From: CAYJFD01 sp964369605
Lineage (GTDB): Bacteria; Bacteroidota; Bacteroidia; Bacteroidales; UBA932
Direction of reading: 5' to 3'
Length of the DNA stretch: 28,820 bases
NCBI GenBank assembly: GCA_964369605.1
Contig: CAYJFD010000027.1
Location: 1-28,820 of the forward strand
Shown piece after piece: positions 1 through 7,715 of this stretch. A program made the translations under genes and the position numbers. The first letter of the stretch is position 1, and every line of letters starts with the position of its first letter. The notes beneath the pieces were generated by a model. It ran no database searches and had not been told where the DNA came from. It saw only the letters and a program-made list of their open reading frames with translations.

Positions 1-51
1 GAACTTTGGATCAGGAAGTAGAATCCTCTTTTTAGGCTTCGATTTTCTCAT
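1..51 (-). CDS. rpsG: 30S ribosomal protein S7, N-terminal fragment
   Basis: Only the first 17 codons lie in the window; the rest continues past the left edge. The reverse strand starts with ATG at 51 and reads MRKSKPKKRILLPDPKF, which matches the highly conserved S7 N-terminus (MRK-KPKKR--LPDP-F). It starts 39 nt after the rpsL stop, as expected for the str operon order rpsL-rpsG-fusA. The leader is A-rich with no Shine-Dalgarno, normal for Bacteroidota. S7 binds the 3' major domain of 16S rRNA and organises the small-subunit head. Confidence 0.9.
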   Translation of the reverse strand, partial: MRKSKPKKRILLPDPKF

Positions 52-90
52 TTCTTTTTAAATCTCTTAAATTTTGTTTAATTAAATAAA

Positions 91-477
91 TTACTTCTTC
101 TTAGCTGCTTTTGGTCTCTTAGCTCCGTATAGAGAACGACTTTGAGTACGTCCATCTACACCAGCTGTATCCAATGCGCCTCTAAGGATGTGGTAACGAA
201 CACCAGGAAGGTCTTTCACACGACCACCACGTACTAATACGATTGAGTGCTCTTGTAAGTTGTGGCCTTCTCCTGGGATGTATGCGTTGACCTCTTTTTG
301 ATTTGTTAACCTAACACGAGCTACTTTACGCATAGCTGAGTTTGGCTTCTTAGGAGTTGTAGTGTAAACACGTACACATACTCCTCTTCTTTGAGGACAA
401 GCATCCAACGCGCGAGACTTACTTTTCTCTACGATAACCTCGCGTCCTTTACGAACTAACTGTTGAATTGTTGGCAT
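91..477 (-). CDS. rpsL: 30S ribosomal protein S12
   Basis: This 128-residue protein is a full-length S12, part of the decoding centre of the small subunit. The diagnostic stretches are all present: ACPQRRGVCVRVYTTTPKKP (residues 26-45), PGEGHNLQEHS (68-78) and VRGGRVKDLPGVRYH (82-96), followed by a basic Lys-rich tail. Residues 43 and 88, where substitutions give streptomycin resistance in other bacteria, are both the wild-type lysine, so no rpsL-type resistance allele is visible. Asp89, the usual methylthiolation site, is present. It is the first gene of the str cluster here, since rpsG follows 39 nt downstream on the same strand. A clear -33/-7 promoter lies about 55-80 nt upstream. Confidence 0.98.
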   Translation of the reverse strand: MPTIQQLVRKGREVIVEKSKSRALDACPQRRGVCVRVYTTTPKKPNSAMRKVARVRLTNQKEVNAYIPGEGHNLQEHSIVLVRGGRVKDLPGVRYHILRGALDTAGVDGRTQSRSLYGAKRPKAAKKK

Positions 478-510
478 AATTAATTGTTAATCTTTACTTT
501 ATACTAAATT

Positions 511-560
511 CCGCATATTTTGCGGGGCTGCAAAGATACACATTTTTCTCTATCATCCAA
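511..560 (-). promoter_or_regulatory. rpsL promoter and 5' hairpin
   Basis: On the minus strand TTG (560-558), a 19-bp spacer and TATCTTTG (538-531) match the Bacteroidota -33/-7 pattern TTG-N19-21-TAnnTTTG. Transcription should begin near 524. The RNA then carries a small hairpin, CCGCA-AAATA-TGCGG (525-511), at its very 5' end, before an AT-rich leader of about 40 nt. Confidence 0.7.
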
Positions 561-699
561 CACTATACGAAAAAAAACTAGTATTTTTTTAGAGCATCTT
601 TCCTCAGACTAAAAATTTTAACCGACTATATGCGTTTAAACAGCTCTACTCCCAATAAAGACTTAAACCAACTAAAATTACTACACTTAAGCAACAAAA

Positions 700-2337
700 T
701 TAAAAACCTGCAAGATCAAGAAATACAGTTGGAAGCAATAATAAAAATCCTAAAACTATAAGCACTAAAATAAATCTCCAAATCCACTTTACCCAGACAC
801 TATAAGGCACACGAGCTAAGCCTAAAGCCGCCATCAACACACCTGAAGTAGGAGTAATCATATTAGTGAAGCCATCACCAAACTGAAATGCCAAAATTGT
901 CGCCTGCCTAGATAAGCCTATTATATCTGCAAAAGGCGCCATTATAGGGATAGTTATAGCAGCTTTAGCAGTCGCAGAAGGTATTACTATATTTATAAGT
1001 GTCTGTATTCCATACATTAAAGCAAGAGAAGCACTTTGTGATGCGCTACCTAAAGCAGAAGCCATAGAATGTAACATCGTGTCGATGATTCGTCCCTCCT
1101 TTAAAATGATTATGATTCCTGCCGCCAATCCGACGATCACTGCTGCCGACAACATATCCTTCGCCCCATTCAAAAATTCTTTCACTAAATTATTAGGAGA
1201 ATAGCCTACGGCAATACCACTCAGCACTCCCAGAGCCAAGAACAAGGCTGAAAGTTCTGCAATATACCAGGAGAAAGCCAGTACACCTATCACCAAGAAT
1301 ACTATAGTAAAGGCCAAAAGGTTCAATATAAAGAAATGAACGGACTTTCGCAATGTCAGAATCGAAGCTACTATAAAAAGTCCACTTGCCATAGGTAGTA
1401 AATAAGGGCAATAATACTTTGTGTCGCCTATGTTTATAAAAGTATTCTCTGAAAAGCCGATCGTAAAAGCTATCATCACTACTGCTGCGATACCAAAGGC
1501 CCACCAAGATGAACGATTTCTATACTGCTCAGGATGAGCAGAAGAGTCCGAAACTCTTTCTCTCCAATAAGCATCTGCCTTATACATAGGGGAAGAAGTC
1601 GGATTATTTTTCACCTTCCTTGCATAAAGTAATATAAAAATGATCATTATGACATTAAGGACAGTCCAGCACAACAAGCGGTAAGGCATTCCTGAAAAGA
1701 GTGGGAGCCCCGCAATATCCTGAGCTACTCCGATGGTGAATGGATTTAAGAAAGCACCCGCAAAACCTACGTGGGCTGCCACATACACCAAACATACGCC
1801 TACTATAGAATCATAGCCCATCGATATTGCCAAAGGCACTATAACTATAACAAAGGCTATCGCCTCTTCACTCATTCCAAACACTGCCCCAAACGTAGAA
1901 AAGAGCAGTATGATCAAAATAAGCACTAGGTTATTTACGCCTATTTTCTTCAGTAAGATGTTGGTTTCCAAGCGCTCTATCTTTTTCAAAAAAGAGCAAA
2001 TTCCTATATCTATCGCTTTTGACGAATTTACAATCCAAAATGCACCACCTATAATCAGAATAAAAATAATAATCCCTGCCTGTGAGGTAAAGCCCTTATA
2101 CAGCGCTGTCATTATTTGCCAACTTTGAGGATTTGAATCTACGGATCTAAACTCCATCGCTGTAGAGGAAGCAGTTGCGGCAATATCTTCAGCTAAAAGC
2201 TCTGAACCTTCGACTATAGGACTAGCCACCTCAACATACTCTCCGCCAGGAACTAACCATGTAGCGATGGCTGCTAATAATATCACAGCACTTATTATCA
2301 CATAAGTATTCGGAAATTCTCTTTTCTTTTTCAACAT
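700..2337 (-). CDS. YfcC-family transporter (DcuC superfamily), probable amino-acid carrier
   Basis: An integral membrane protein of 545 residues with a cytoplasmic KKKREF start and about 12 hydrophobic segments. It resembles the YfcC branch of the DcuC/IT superfamily. The family signature is clear in the stretch with GMSEEAIAF, then MGYDSIVGV, then LNPFTIGVAQDIAGLPLFSG, and later the second half-repeat with SATAKAAITIPIMAPFADI and GDGFTNMITPTSG. YfcC proteins are annotated as putative basic amino-acid or arginine/ornithine carriers; the exact substrate is not established. It is divergent from rocD and ctlX, which suggests citrulline, arginine or ornithine, but that is inference from context. 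The reading frame is open to 2445. I chose the Met at 2337 (MLKKKREF) because a TATATTTG box lies at 2363-2356; a Met at 2346 is the alternative and would be nearly leaderless. Confidence 0.88.
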   Translation of the reverse strand: MLKKKREFPNTYVIISAVILLAAIATWLVPGGEYVEVASPIVEGSELLAEDIAATASSTAMEFRSVDSNPQSWQIMTALYKGFTSQAGIIIFILIIGGAFWIVNSSKAIDIGICSFLKKIERLETNILLKKIGVNNLVLILIILLFSTFGAVFGMSEEAIAFVIVIVPLAISMGYDSIVGVCLVYVAAHVGFAGAFLNPFTIGVAQDIAGLPLFSGMPYRLLCWTVLNVIMIIFILLYARKVKNNPTSSPMYKADAYWRERVSDSSAHPEQYRNRSSWWAFGIAAVVMIAFTIGFSENTFINIGDTKYYCPYLLPMASGLFIVASILTLRKSVHFFILNLLAFTIVFLVIGVLAFSWYIAELSALFLALGVLSGIAVGYSPNNLVKEFLNGAKDMLSAAVIVGLAAGIIIILKEGRIIDTMLHSMASALGSASQSASLALMYGIQTLINIVIPSATAKAAITIPIMAPFADIIGLSRQATILAFQFGDGFTNMITPTSGVLMAALGLARVPYSVWVKWIWRFILVLIVLGFLLLLPTVFLDLAGF

Positions 2338-2355
2338 CTTGATCATTTTAGAGTG

Positions 2356-2363
2356 CAAATATA
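2356..2363 (-). promoter_or_regulatory. -7 box of the YfcC-type carrier gene
   Basis: TATATTTG on the minus strand matches TAnnTTTG and ends 18 nt before the chosen ATG. It shows that the open frame upstream of about 2346 is untranslated. No good TTG lies at -33, so the promoter may be weak or activator-dependent. Confidence 0.5.
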
Positions 2364-2463
2364 ACATAATAATTAACTCGTGGGAAGCTAAAATAAGTTC
2401 TAAAGCGCTGGGACAGAAAAATGGAGAATGAATAAGCGGCGGCAAATGTAAAATTTTGAGGGA

Positions 2464-2494
2464 TTGTTAAATACAGGTATTTTGTTTATCTTTG
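2464..2494 (+). promoter_or_regulatory. rocD-ctlX promoter (-33/-7)
   Basis: TTG (2464-2466), a spacer of exactly 20 bp and TATCTTTG (2487-2494) form a textbook Bacteroidota promoter, 35 nt upstream of the rocD ATG. It points away from the promoter of the divergent carrier gene, so both units share one control region of about 190 bp. Confidence 0.75.
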
Positions 2495-2529
2495 CAGTTT
2501 GTAGGAAAATATATAAATAATAAAAGCAT

Positions 2530-3750
2530 ATGACACCAAAATCACAAGAGTATATCCAGCTAGAAGACAAGCATGGAGCTCACAACTATCATCCTCTTCC
2601 TGTAGTTCTTTCAGAAGGCAAAGGAATCTTTGTTTGGGATGTAGACGGAAAGAGATATTTTGATTTTCTTTCTGCATATTCAGCTGTTAATCAAGGGCAC
2701 TGTCACCCAAAAATAGTTGAAGCACTTTGCTCTCAGGCTCAGAAATTATGTTTGACTTCTAGAGCATTCTACAACGACTGTCTTGGTCCTTACGAAAAAT
2801 TCATCACTGAATTCTTTGGTTATGACAAGGTTCTTCCGATGAACTCTGGAGCAGAAGCTGTAGAAACTGCATTAAAACTTGCTCGTAGATGGGGTTATGT
2901 AAGAAAGGGTATTCCTGAAAATCAAGCACATATCGTAACTTGCGAAGGTAACTTCCACGGTAGAACTGTGACCATAGTTTCTGCTTCAACAGATCCAGAT
3001 AGCTACTCTCAGTTTGGTCCATTTACACCTGGTTTCCTTACTATTCCTTACAACGACGCTGATGCTCTTGAAGCTATGCTTGAAGAAAAAGCTGATCAGA
3101 TCGCTGCACTTATGCTAGAACCTATTCAGGGAGAGGCTGGTGTATTCGTTCCAGATGAGGATTATTTAAAGAGATGTTATGATTTATGTAAAAAGCACAA
3201 TGTCCTTTTTATAGCTGACGAGGTTCAAACCGGTATAGCACGTACAGGAAAAATGTTATGTATAGAGCACGCAGGAGTACGTCCTGATATCGTAATATTA
3301 GGTAAGGCACTCTCTGGAGGTTCACTTCCAGTTTCTGCTGTTCTTGCAGATGATGATATAATGCTAACAATCAAGCCAGGCGAACACGGATCTACATTCG
3401 GAGGTTTCCCTCTTGCTTGTAAAGTAGCAGTTGCTGCTCTTGAAGTAGTTAAAGAAGAAAATCTAGTAGAAAACGCAGAGCGTCTTGGTAAAATATTCAG
3501 AGAAGAGGTTCAAAAGATCAACTCTCCATTCTTTAAGTATGTTAGAGGTAAAGGCCTACTTAATGCTATCGTAACTGAGCCACAAAGAGGCCTAGAGGCA
3601 TGGGATATCTGTGTAAAAATGGCAGAACTAGGACTTATCGCCAAACCAACTCATAGACATATTATTCGTTTTGCTCCACCATTAGTTATTACAGAAGAAC
3701 AATTAATGGAAGCTATCGCTATCATTAAAGAGGCATTTGAAACTATCTAA
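2530..3750 (+). CDS. rocD: Ornithine--oxo-acid aminotransferase (PLP, fold type I)
   Basis: A class III aminotransferase of 406 residues, the usual length. It would transfer the delta-amino group of ornithine to 2-oxoglutarate, giving glutamate-5-semialdehyde and glutamate. Supporting motifs are the N-terminal GAHNYHPLPVVLSEGKG, AYSAVNQGHCHPKI (residues 50-62), NSGAEAVETALKLARRWGY (105-123), EGNFHGRT (139-146), EPIQGEAGV (197-205), the PLP-binding IADEVQTGIARTGK (228-241, Asp230) and the Schiff-base lysine in LGKALSGG (Lys259). The overall pattern is that of ornithine aminotransferase rather than of acetylornithine or GABA transaminase. It has its own promoter and is followed by ctlX after a single base, so the two are co-transcribed and probably translationally coupled. 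The route from citrulline through ornithine to glutamate semialdehyde is inferred from that pairing. Confidence 0.95.
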   Translation: MTPKSQEYIQLEDKHGAHNYHPLPVVLSEGKGIFVWDVDGKRYFDFLSAYSAVNQGHCHPKIVEALCSQAQKLCLTSRAFYNDCLGPYEKFITEFFGYDKVLPMNSGAEAVETALKLARRWGYVRKGIPENQAHIVTCEGNFHGRTVTIVSASTDPDSYSQFGPFTPGFLTIPYNDADALEAMLEEKADQIAALMLEPIQGEAGVFVPDEDYLKRCYDLCKKHNVLFIADEVQTGIARTGKMLCIEHAGVRPDIVILGKALSGGSLPVSAVLADDDIMLTIKPGEHGSTFGGFPLACKVAVAALEVVKEENLVENAERLGKIFREEVQKINSPFFKYVRGKGLLNAIVTEPQRGLEAWDICVKMAELGLIAKPTHRHIIRFAPPLVITEEQLMEAIAIIKEAFETI

Positions 3751-3751
3751 T

Positions 3752-4690
3752 ATGTTGCAGACGACTTCTAAAATATTTATGGTAAAGCCTGTAAAATTTG
3801 GCTTTAACCCTGAGACGGCTAAAAACAATTCCTTTATGAAAAAAGGGCATGAAGAGGGGGCACAAGAAAATGCGCTAAGAGAATTTATGGCATTTACTAC
3901 TCTTCTTAAAGCTAATGGTATAGACGTAGTTATCGCTGAAGATACTGAATTACCTCACACTCCTGATTCAATATTTCCAAATAATTGGTTCTCAACGCAT
4001 AATGATGGAACATTTGTTCTTTACCCTATGTATGCTGAAAACAGACGAAAGGAGAGAAAGAGTGAATTTATAGATGCCATCAGATCAAACTACGAAATAA
4101 AAAGGATCATTGACCTTACTTACTGGGAAGCAGACAACCTATATCTTGAAGGTACTGGAAGTATGATTTTTGACAGAGTAAATAAAGTGGCCTATGCTTG
4201 TAGATCTGAAAGAAGTTCAGACCAAGTAATGGCTGATTTTTGCAAGAAGACAGGTTTCACCTCAGTAATGTTCAATGCAGCTGACGGAAATGGTAACGAA
4301 ATTTATCACACTAACGTTATGATGTGTATGGGATCTAAATTCGCTATTATCTGCCTTGATGCTATCACAGATACTGAGGAAGAAAAGGAACAAGGCATCT
4401 CAGCAAGGGAAAGAGTATGCGACAGTCTCAGAGCTGCTGGCAAAGAAATAGTAGATATCTCTATTGAGCAGATGAATAACTTCGCTGGAAATATGCTTGA
4501 AGTTAATAATAAAGAAGGTGACAAATTTCTTGTCATGTCAGCAACAGCTCGTAAAAGTTTGACAAATGAACAAGCAAACCTTTTTAACTCATACTACCGC
4601 CGCATCTTATCACCTCAGCTAGACTTCATCGAAAATAACGGAGGAGGCTCAGCTAGATGTATGATGGGAGAGATAATGGCCTACGAATAA
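3752..4690 (+). CDS. ctlX: Citrulline hydrolase, CtlX-type (guanidino-group-modifying superfamily)
   Basis: A protein of 312 residues from the amidinotransferase / DDAH / arginine deiminase superfamily. It belongs to the short branch annotated as citrulline utilisation hydrolase, which is proposed to release ornithine, CO2 and ammonia from citrulline. Visible active-site elements are PDSIFPNNWFS (71-81, with Asp72), LEGTGSM (132-138, with Glu133), YHTNVMMCMG (185-194, with His186) and the C-terminal nucleophile in GGGSARCMMGEI (Cys303). The start is the ATG at 3752, one base after the rocD stop (TAA-T-ATG); an in-frame ATG at 3737 lies inside rocD and is less likely. Fusion to rocD's operon fits conversion of citrulline to ornithine and onward. 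Arginine deiminase or DDAH activity cannot be excluded from sequence alone, but the short length and the OAT partner favour citrulline. Confidence 0.87.
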   Translation: MLQTTSKIFMVKPVKFGFNPETAKNNSFMKKGHEEGAQENALREFMAFTTLLKANGIDVVIAEDTELPHTPDSIFPNNWFSTHNDGTFVLYPMYAENRRKERKSEFIDAIRSNYEIKRIIDLTYWEADNLYLEGTGSMIFDRVNKVAYACRSERSSDQVMADFCKKTGFTSVMFNAADGNGNEIYHTNVMMCMGSKFAIICLDAITDTEEEKEQGISARERVCDSLRAAGKEIVDISIEQMNNFAGNMLEVNNKEGDKFLVMSATARKSLTNEQANLFNSYYRRILSPQLDFIENNGGGSARCMMGEIMAYE

Positions 4691-4733
4691 TATTTGAACA
4701 CATAACGAGGTTCACCTAACTCAAAATAATCTT

Positions 4734-4771
4734 AATAGGGTAGATACTTAGCGCTAAGTATCTACCCTATT
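4734..4771 (+). terminator. Perfect 38-bp palindrome, terminator of rocD-ctlX
   Basis: Two 19-base arms, AATAGGGTAGATACTTAGC and its exact reverse complement, meet without spacer 43 nt after the ctlX stop and run into TTATTTAATTAT. This is a strong intrinsic terminator. It also faces the 3' end of the lipoprotein operon coming from the right (stop at 4840), so it may serve both convergent units. Confidence 0.85.
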
Positions 4772-4839
4772 TTATTTAATTATATTTCATTGTCGTCCAA
4801 TATAACTTATTTCATGGCCCCTATGCAAAGTTCTATATA

Positions 4840-5904
4840 TTACTGAAAATCAACACTTCCTCCTATCTCACAAGATATGGCATTAGAAGAATAAAATTCT
4901 GACCCATAACTCTTTAGCACATAAACCAAAACTTTCATATTCTCTATTTTCCACAGAGAATCTACAGCTACACTAAAGTTTGTTTGTTTCGTAGTAATAG
5001 ATAATTCGTCTCCCAAATGGTCAGTAAACATATAACGAAGGACATCATCATAAATCCCATCCTTAGATCCTATACCTGGAAGTTCAATACCATCTTCTAA
5101 TAGAGCACACACCACCTTATAGTCGCCATCTTCATTAAATTCTGTTTTGACGCTTATATTAATATTTGAATCCTCCACTTTAGAGTCTATAGCGATTCCC
5201 ACATTTGCTGGATAATCATTCAATGAGGTCTCTATCGCATTTCCTAGAGTTGAGATATCGCTAATACTAAAAACATCACGATAATCCATTATACCTGCTG
5301 GAAGGGAAACTACTCCTAGAGAATTTTGGATACTCCTTCCTTTCTCTATTTCAAGTATATCCCCCGAGTGAATTGCCATATATTCTACATCATTCGGGTA
5401 CTCATCTTTCAGAATATTAAGAAGATCTGTCATATCTGGACAAAACTTACACCAGGTTCCAGTGAACTTTACCACGATAGCCTTTTTATGAAATTTATTT
5501 TCACTTAGCGTGATTCCCTTAGTAGGAATATCAAGTTGATGGAGTTTAGAGAACTCACCTTCTTCATTAAAAGACTGTGCATCTATAGTATAGGCAGTAC
5601 TGTGCTTTAATTCGGAAATAATAATAAGCTCATTTTTCGGATCATTTGTCATTATAAACTCTTCCTCACTAGCTTCACCCTTTGTAGATACTCTATATTC
5701 CATACCTACTGCATTCCTAGAAGAGAGAGAAAAACTAATACTATTTTCCGTACTTCCCACTAAAGCTATCTCTATTTCTGGCGTTAGGGGAGGTGTAGGA
5801 GGTGTAACTCCTCCTACATTATTCTCTCCCTTCTCACAACTATAAACGACTAATAAAAAAACAGCGAATACTATTGCGAAGCAAATATTTACTTTTTTAA
5901 GCAT
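4840..5904 (-). CDS. Omp28/thioredoxin-like lipoprotein with fibronectin-III-like N-terminal domain
   Basis: A protein of 354 residues. A lipoprotein signal peptide ends in a VVYSC lipobox (lipidated Cys23), followed by a Gly/Pro linker rich in threonine-proline (about 28-43). Residues 44-128 look like a fibronectin type III domain (YRVSTKG, LKHSTAYTIDAQSFNEEGEFS). From about 134 onward comes a thioredoxin-like fold, VVKFTGTWCKFCPDM, with a CxxC pair at Cys152 and Cys155. This matches the Omp28-related outer-membrane lipoproteins of Bacteroidales, whose function is not firmly known. The CxxC suggests a thiol-disulfide role or a structural remnant of one. It is the last gene of the three-lipoprotein run, 11 nt after the LRR gene at 5916-7688. 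Confidence 0.85.
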   Translation of the reverse strand: MLKKVNICFAIVFAVFLLVVYSCEKGENNVGGVTPPTPPLTPEIEIALVGSTENSISFSLSSRNAVGMEYRVSTKGEASEEEFIMTNDPKNELIIISELKHSTAYTIDAQSFNEEGEFSKLHQLDIPTKGITLSENKFHKKAIVVKFTGTWCKFCPDMTDLLNILKDEYPNDVEYMAIHSGDILEIEKGRSIQNSLGVVSLPAGIMDYRDVFSISDISTLGNAIETSLNDYPANVGIAIDSKVEDSNINISVKTEFNEDGDYKVVCALLEDGIELPGIGSKDGIYDDVLRYMFTDHLGDELSITTKQTNFSVAVDSLWKIENMKVLVYVLKSYGSEFYSSNAISCEIGGSVDFQ

Positions 5905-5915
5905 ATCACAAACTT

Positions 5916-7688
5916 TTATCTTCCTCCTCCAATTCCGGATCCACCTTCACCTATCCATTTTTCATTTAGAACATCACTGGCAGTCGGATTATATCCATTG
6001 TGCATAACGTAAAGCTTCTTATAAACATTTACGTACTTTTGGAATAGATCTCCAACCGCTGTATAATTCTTTAATTTTGGATTTGAAGCAATATTAATCT
6101 TATCTGGACTTTCTGACTCTACACTTACAATATTCTCCAATCCTGTCAAATCTACTATTTCACGGCAATCTACTACATCTATTCCTCCTGCGACAACCAT
6201 TTCCAGGCTTTGAAGACCATCTAAGTTTGTAATCTTATGTAACTGTGTTATAGTCAAGTAACCCACATCTGTAAGAGAAGTAAATTTAGGGAGTTTTTCT
6301 AAGTTATCCATTCTAGCTATTAGCAAACGTCCAAATATCATCTCTATATCCTTAATCGCAGATATATCTGAGGCTTTTAACCAATCAATAGTTAAACTAC
6401 CTGCCCTCCTTAAATTCTTTATAGCATCTATATTCTCTAACGCTGGAAGACCTCCTAAGAAAAACATCCCCTCACAGTTCACTAATGGTTCTAGCGCTGA
6501 TATATCTGTAAGAGTAAGCATTTCCTCGATCGTTACTCCCAGCATATCTGACTTTATAGGGAGACCTTTTAAGGAAGTCACCATAGGAAAACCTCGAACC
6601 TTTATCTGCTCGATATCTACACCCTCTAAACCCTTAAAATCTACGATATTCTCTCCTTGATAGAGATCTAATGAATAAACTTTTTTCAGCGAAGAAAAAC
6701 TCTCAAGTGAAGTTATTTTATTAACATATAATTCTAGTTTTCCGGCAACTGTTTCTACAGCAAAACCGTCTAATGAGTTTAACTCGGCTGACCAAATATT
6801 AAGATTATTTACCTGTTTTAAATTACTTAATCCGCGAAGATCTTTATAAGCTCCGCCTAATATAACAACATCTCCACCAACAGAACTTAGATTAGAAAGG
6901 CTCTCTAAAGTTTGAATTTTACTAAGAAGATATAAATAGAAATCACTTCCTACACACTTTAGCATAGGTAGATTTATTTCGTTAAACGCTAAGTGTTCCG
7001 GTGGGAACAATGTATTTGGAAGCGGAGAACGGTAACCTACAATAAAGTTTTCAGCTACTATCTCTAGTGAAGGCAAGGATATACTCTCGCAGTTGAGTGA
7101 CTCAAACTTAAAGTTTCCGACTCTTTTAAGATTTTCCATTATAAAATCAACCGCTCCTATCTCACTTACGATTAAATTTGTAGTTATTTCTTCTATAGAA
7201 TTAAGAGGGCTCACATCTGTTATATCTTTTCCGTTTAGATAAAGACCTCCGACCTTAGTATATCCATACTTTGCTAAAGTATTTAATTCCTCTTGAGTAG
7301 ATATATTAAGGACTCCTTCATACTCCACTACATTCTTATTTACCTGAACATAAATAGTATAGGTATTTACTACCGCTTCACTAACAGATTTGATATTAAC
7401 TTCTACTGGAACTGTCCAATCTTGAATGGAATTTATATCCTCAACTATTTCTGCTTTTTCAGAAATCTCAAGATTTAATTGAACATCCTGATAATCAGAC
7501 TCATCTAATAATGTAAAGAAAATATCTTTTTCTATGATTTCCCCTTCAATAATTCCAGAATTACCACTTATACTTGCAGAAAGAACATAAGCTTCCTCGT
7601 CTAATATTAAGTGTTCGCATTTTTCACATGCACTAAAGAATAGTGCTATGAAGATCGTGATTATTATGATATTTAGATATTGTTTCAT
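5916..7688 (-). CDS. Leucine-rich-repeat (receptor-L-domain-like) surface lipoprotein, copy 2
   Basis: A lipoprotein of 590 residues: signal peptide with lipobox FFSAC (Cys21) followed by CEH, then a beta-rich DUF5018-like N-terminal domain (about 30-118, with QDWTVPVEVNIKS and NTYTIYVQVN). From about 125 to 560 it has irregular leucine-rich repeats of roughly 22-26 residues of the type L-x-x-V-G-x-L-x-L-x-x-N-x-I-x-x-L-x-x-L (for example LESLSNLSSVGGDVVILGG and LRGLSNLKQVNNLNIWSAEL). It ends in a NGYNP-containing motif and a Gly-rich tail. It is a paralogue of the neighbouring gene at 7716-9341, with the same domain order and the same C-terminal motif, but the two sequences are strongly diverged. 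Surface exposure and protein or glycan binding are inference; no partner can be named. Confidence 0.85.
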   Translation of the reverse strand: MKQYLNIIIITIFIALFFSACEKCEHLILDEEAYVLSASISGNSGIIEGEIIEKDIFFTLLDESDYQDVQLNLEISEKAEIVEDINSIQDWTVPVEVNIKSVSEAVVNTYTIYVQVNKNVVEYEGVLNISTQEELNTLAKYGYTKVGGLYLNGKDITDVSPLNSIEEITTNLIVSEIGAVDFIMENLKRVGNFKFESLNCESISLPSLEIVAENFIVGYRSPLPNTLFPPEHLAFNEINLPMLKCVGSDFYLYLLSKIQTLESLSNLSSVGGDVVILGGAYKDLRGLSNLKQVNNLNIWSAELNSLDGFAVETVAGKLELYVNKITSLESFSSLKKVYSLDLYQGENIVDFKGLEGVDIEQIKVRGFPMVTSLKGLPIKSDMLGVTIEEMLTLTDISALEPLVNCEGMFFLGGLPALENIDAIKNLRRAGSLTIDWLKASDISAIKDIEMIFGRLLIARMDNLEKLPKFTSLTDVGYLTITQLHKITNLDGLQSLEMVVAGGIDVVDCREIVDLTGLENIVSVESESPDKINIASNPKLKNYTAVGDLFQKYVNVYKKLYVMHNGYNPTASDVLNEKWIGEGGSGIGGGR

Positions 7689-7715
7689 ACTTTTATAAAA
7701 TTTCTTTAATTTACA

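Noticed and set aside
570..590. A-run, ACTAGT, T-run as terminator of the YfcC gene
   Set aside because: The inverted repeat is almost only A and T with a tiny core, and it lies more than 100 bp after the stop; too weak to call.
1193..1507. Minus-strand frame of 104 codons in the carrier gene
   Set aside because: It overlaps conserved transmembrane coding in another frame and has no start signal.
3752..4690. Arginine deiminase (ArcA)
   Set aside because: At 312 residues it is clearly shorter than ArcA, and no ornithine carbamoyltransferase or carbamate kinase gene is near.
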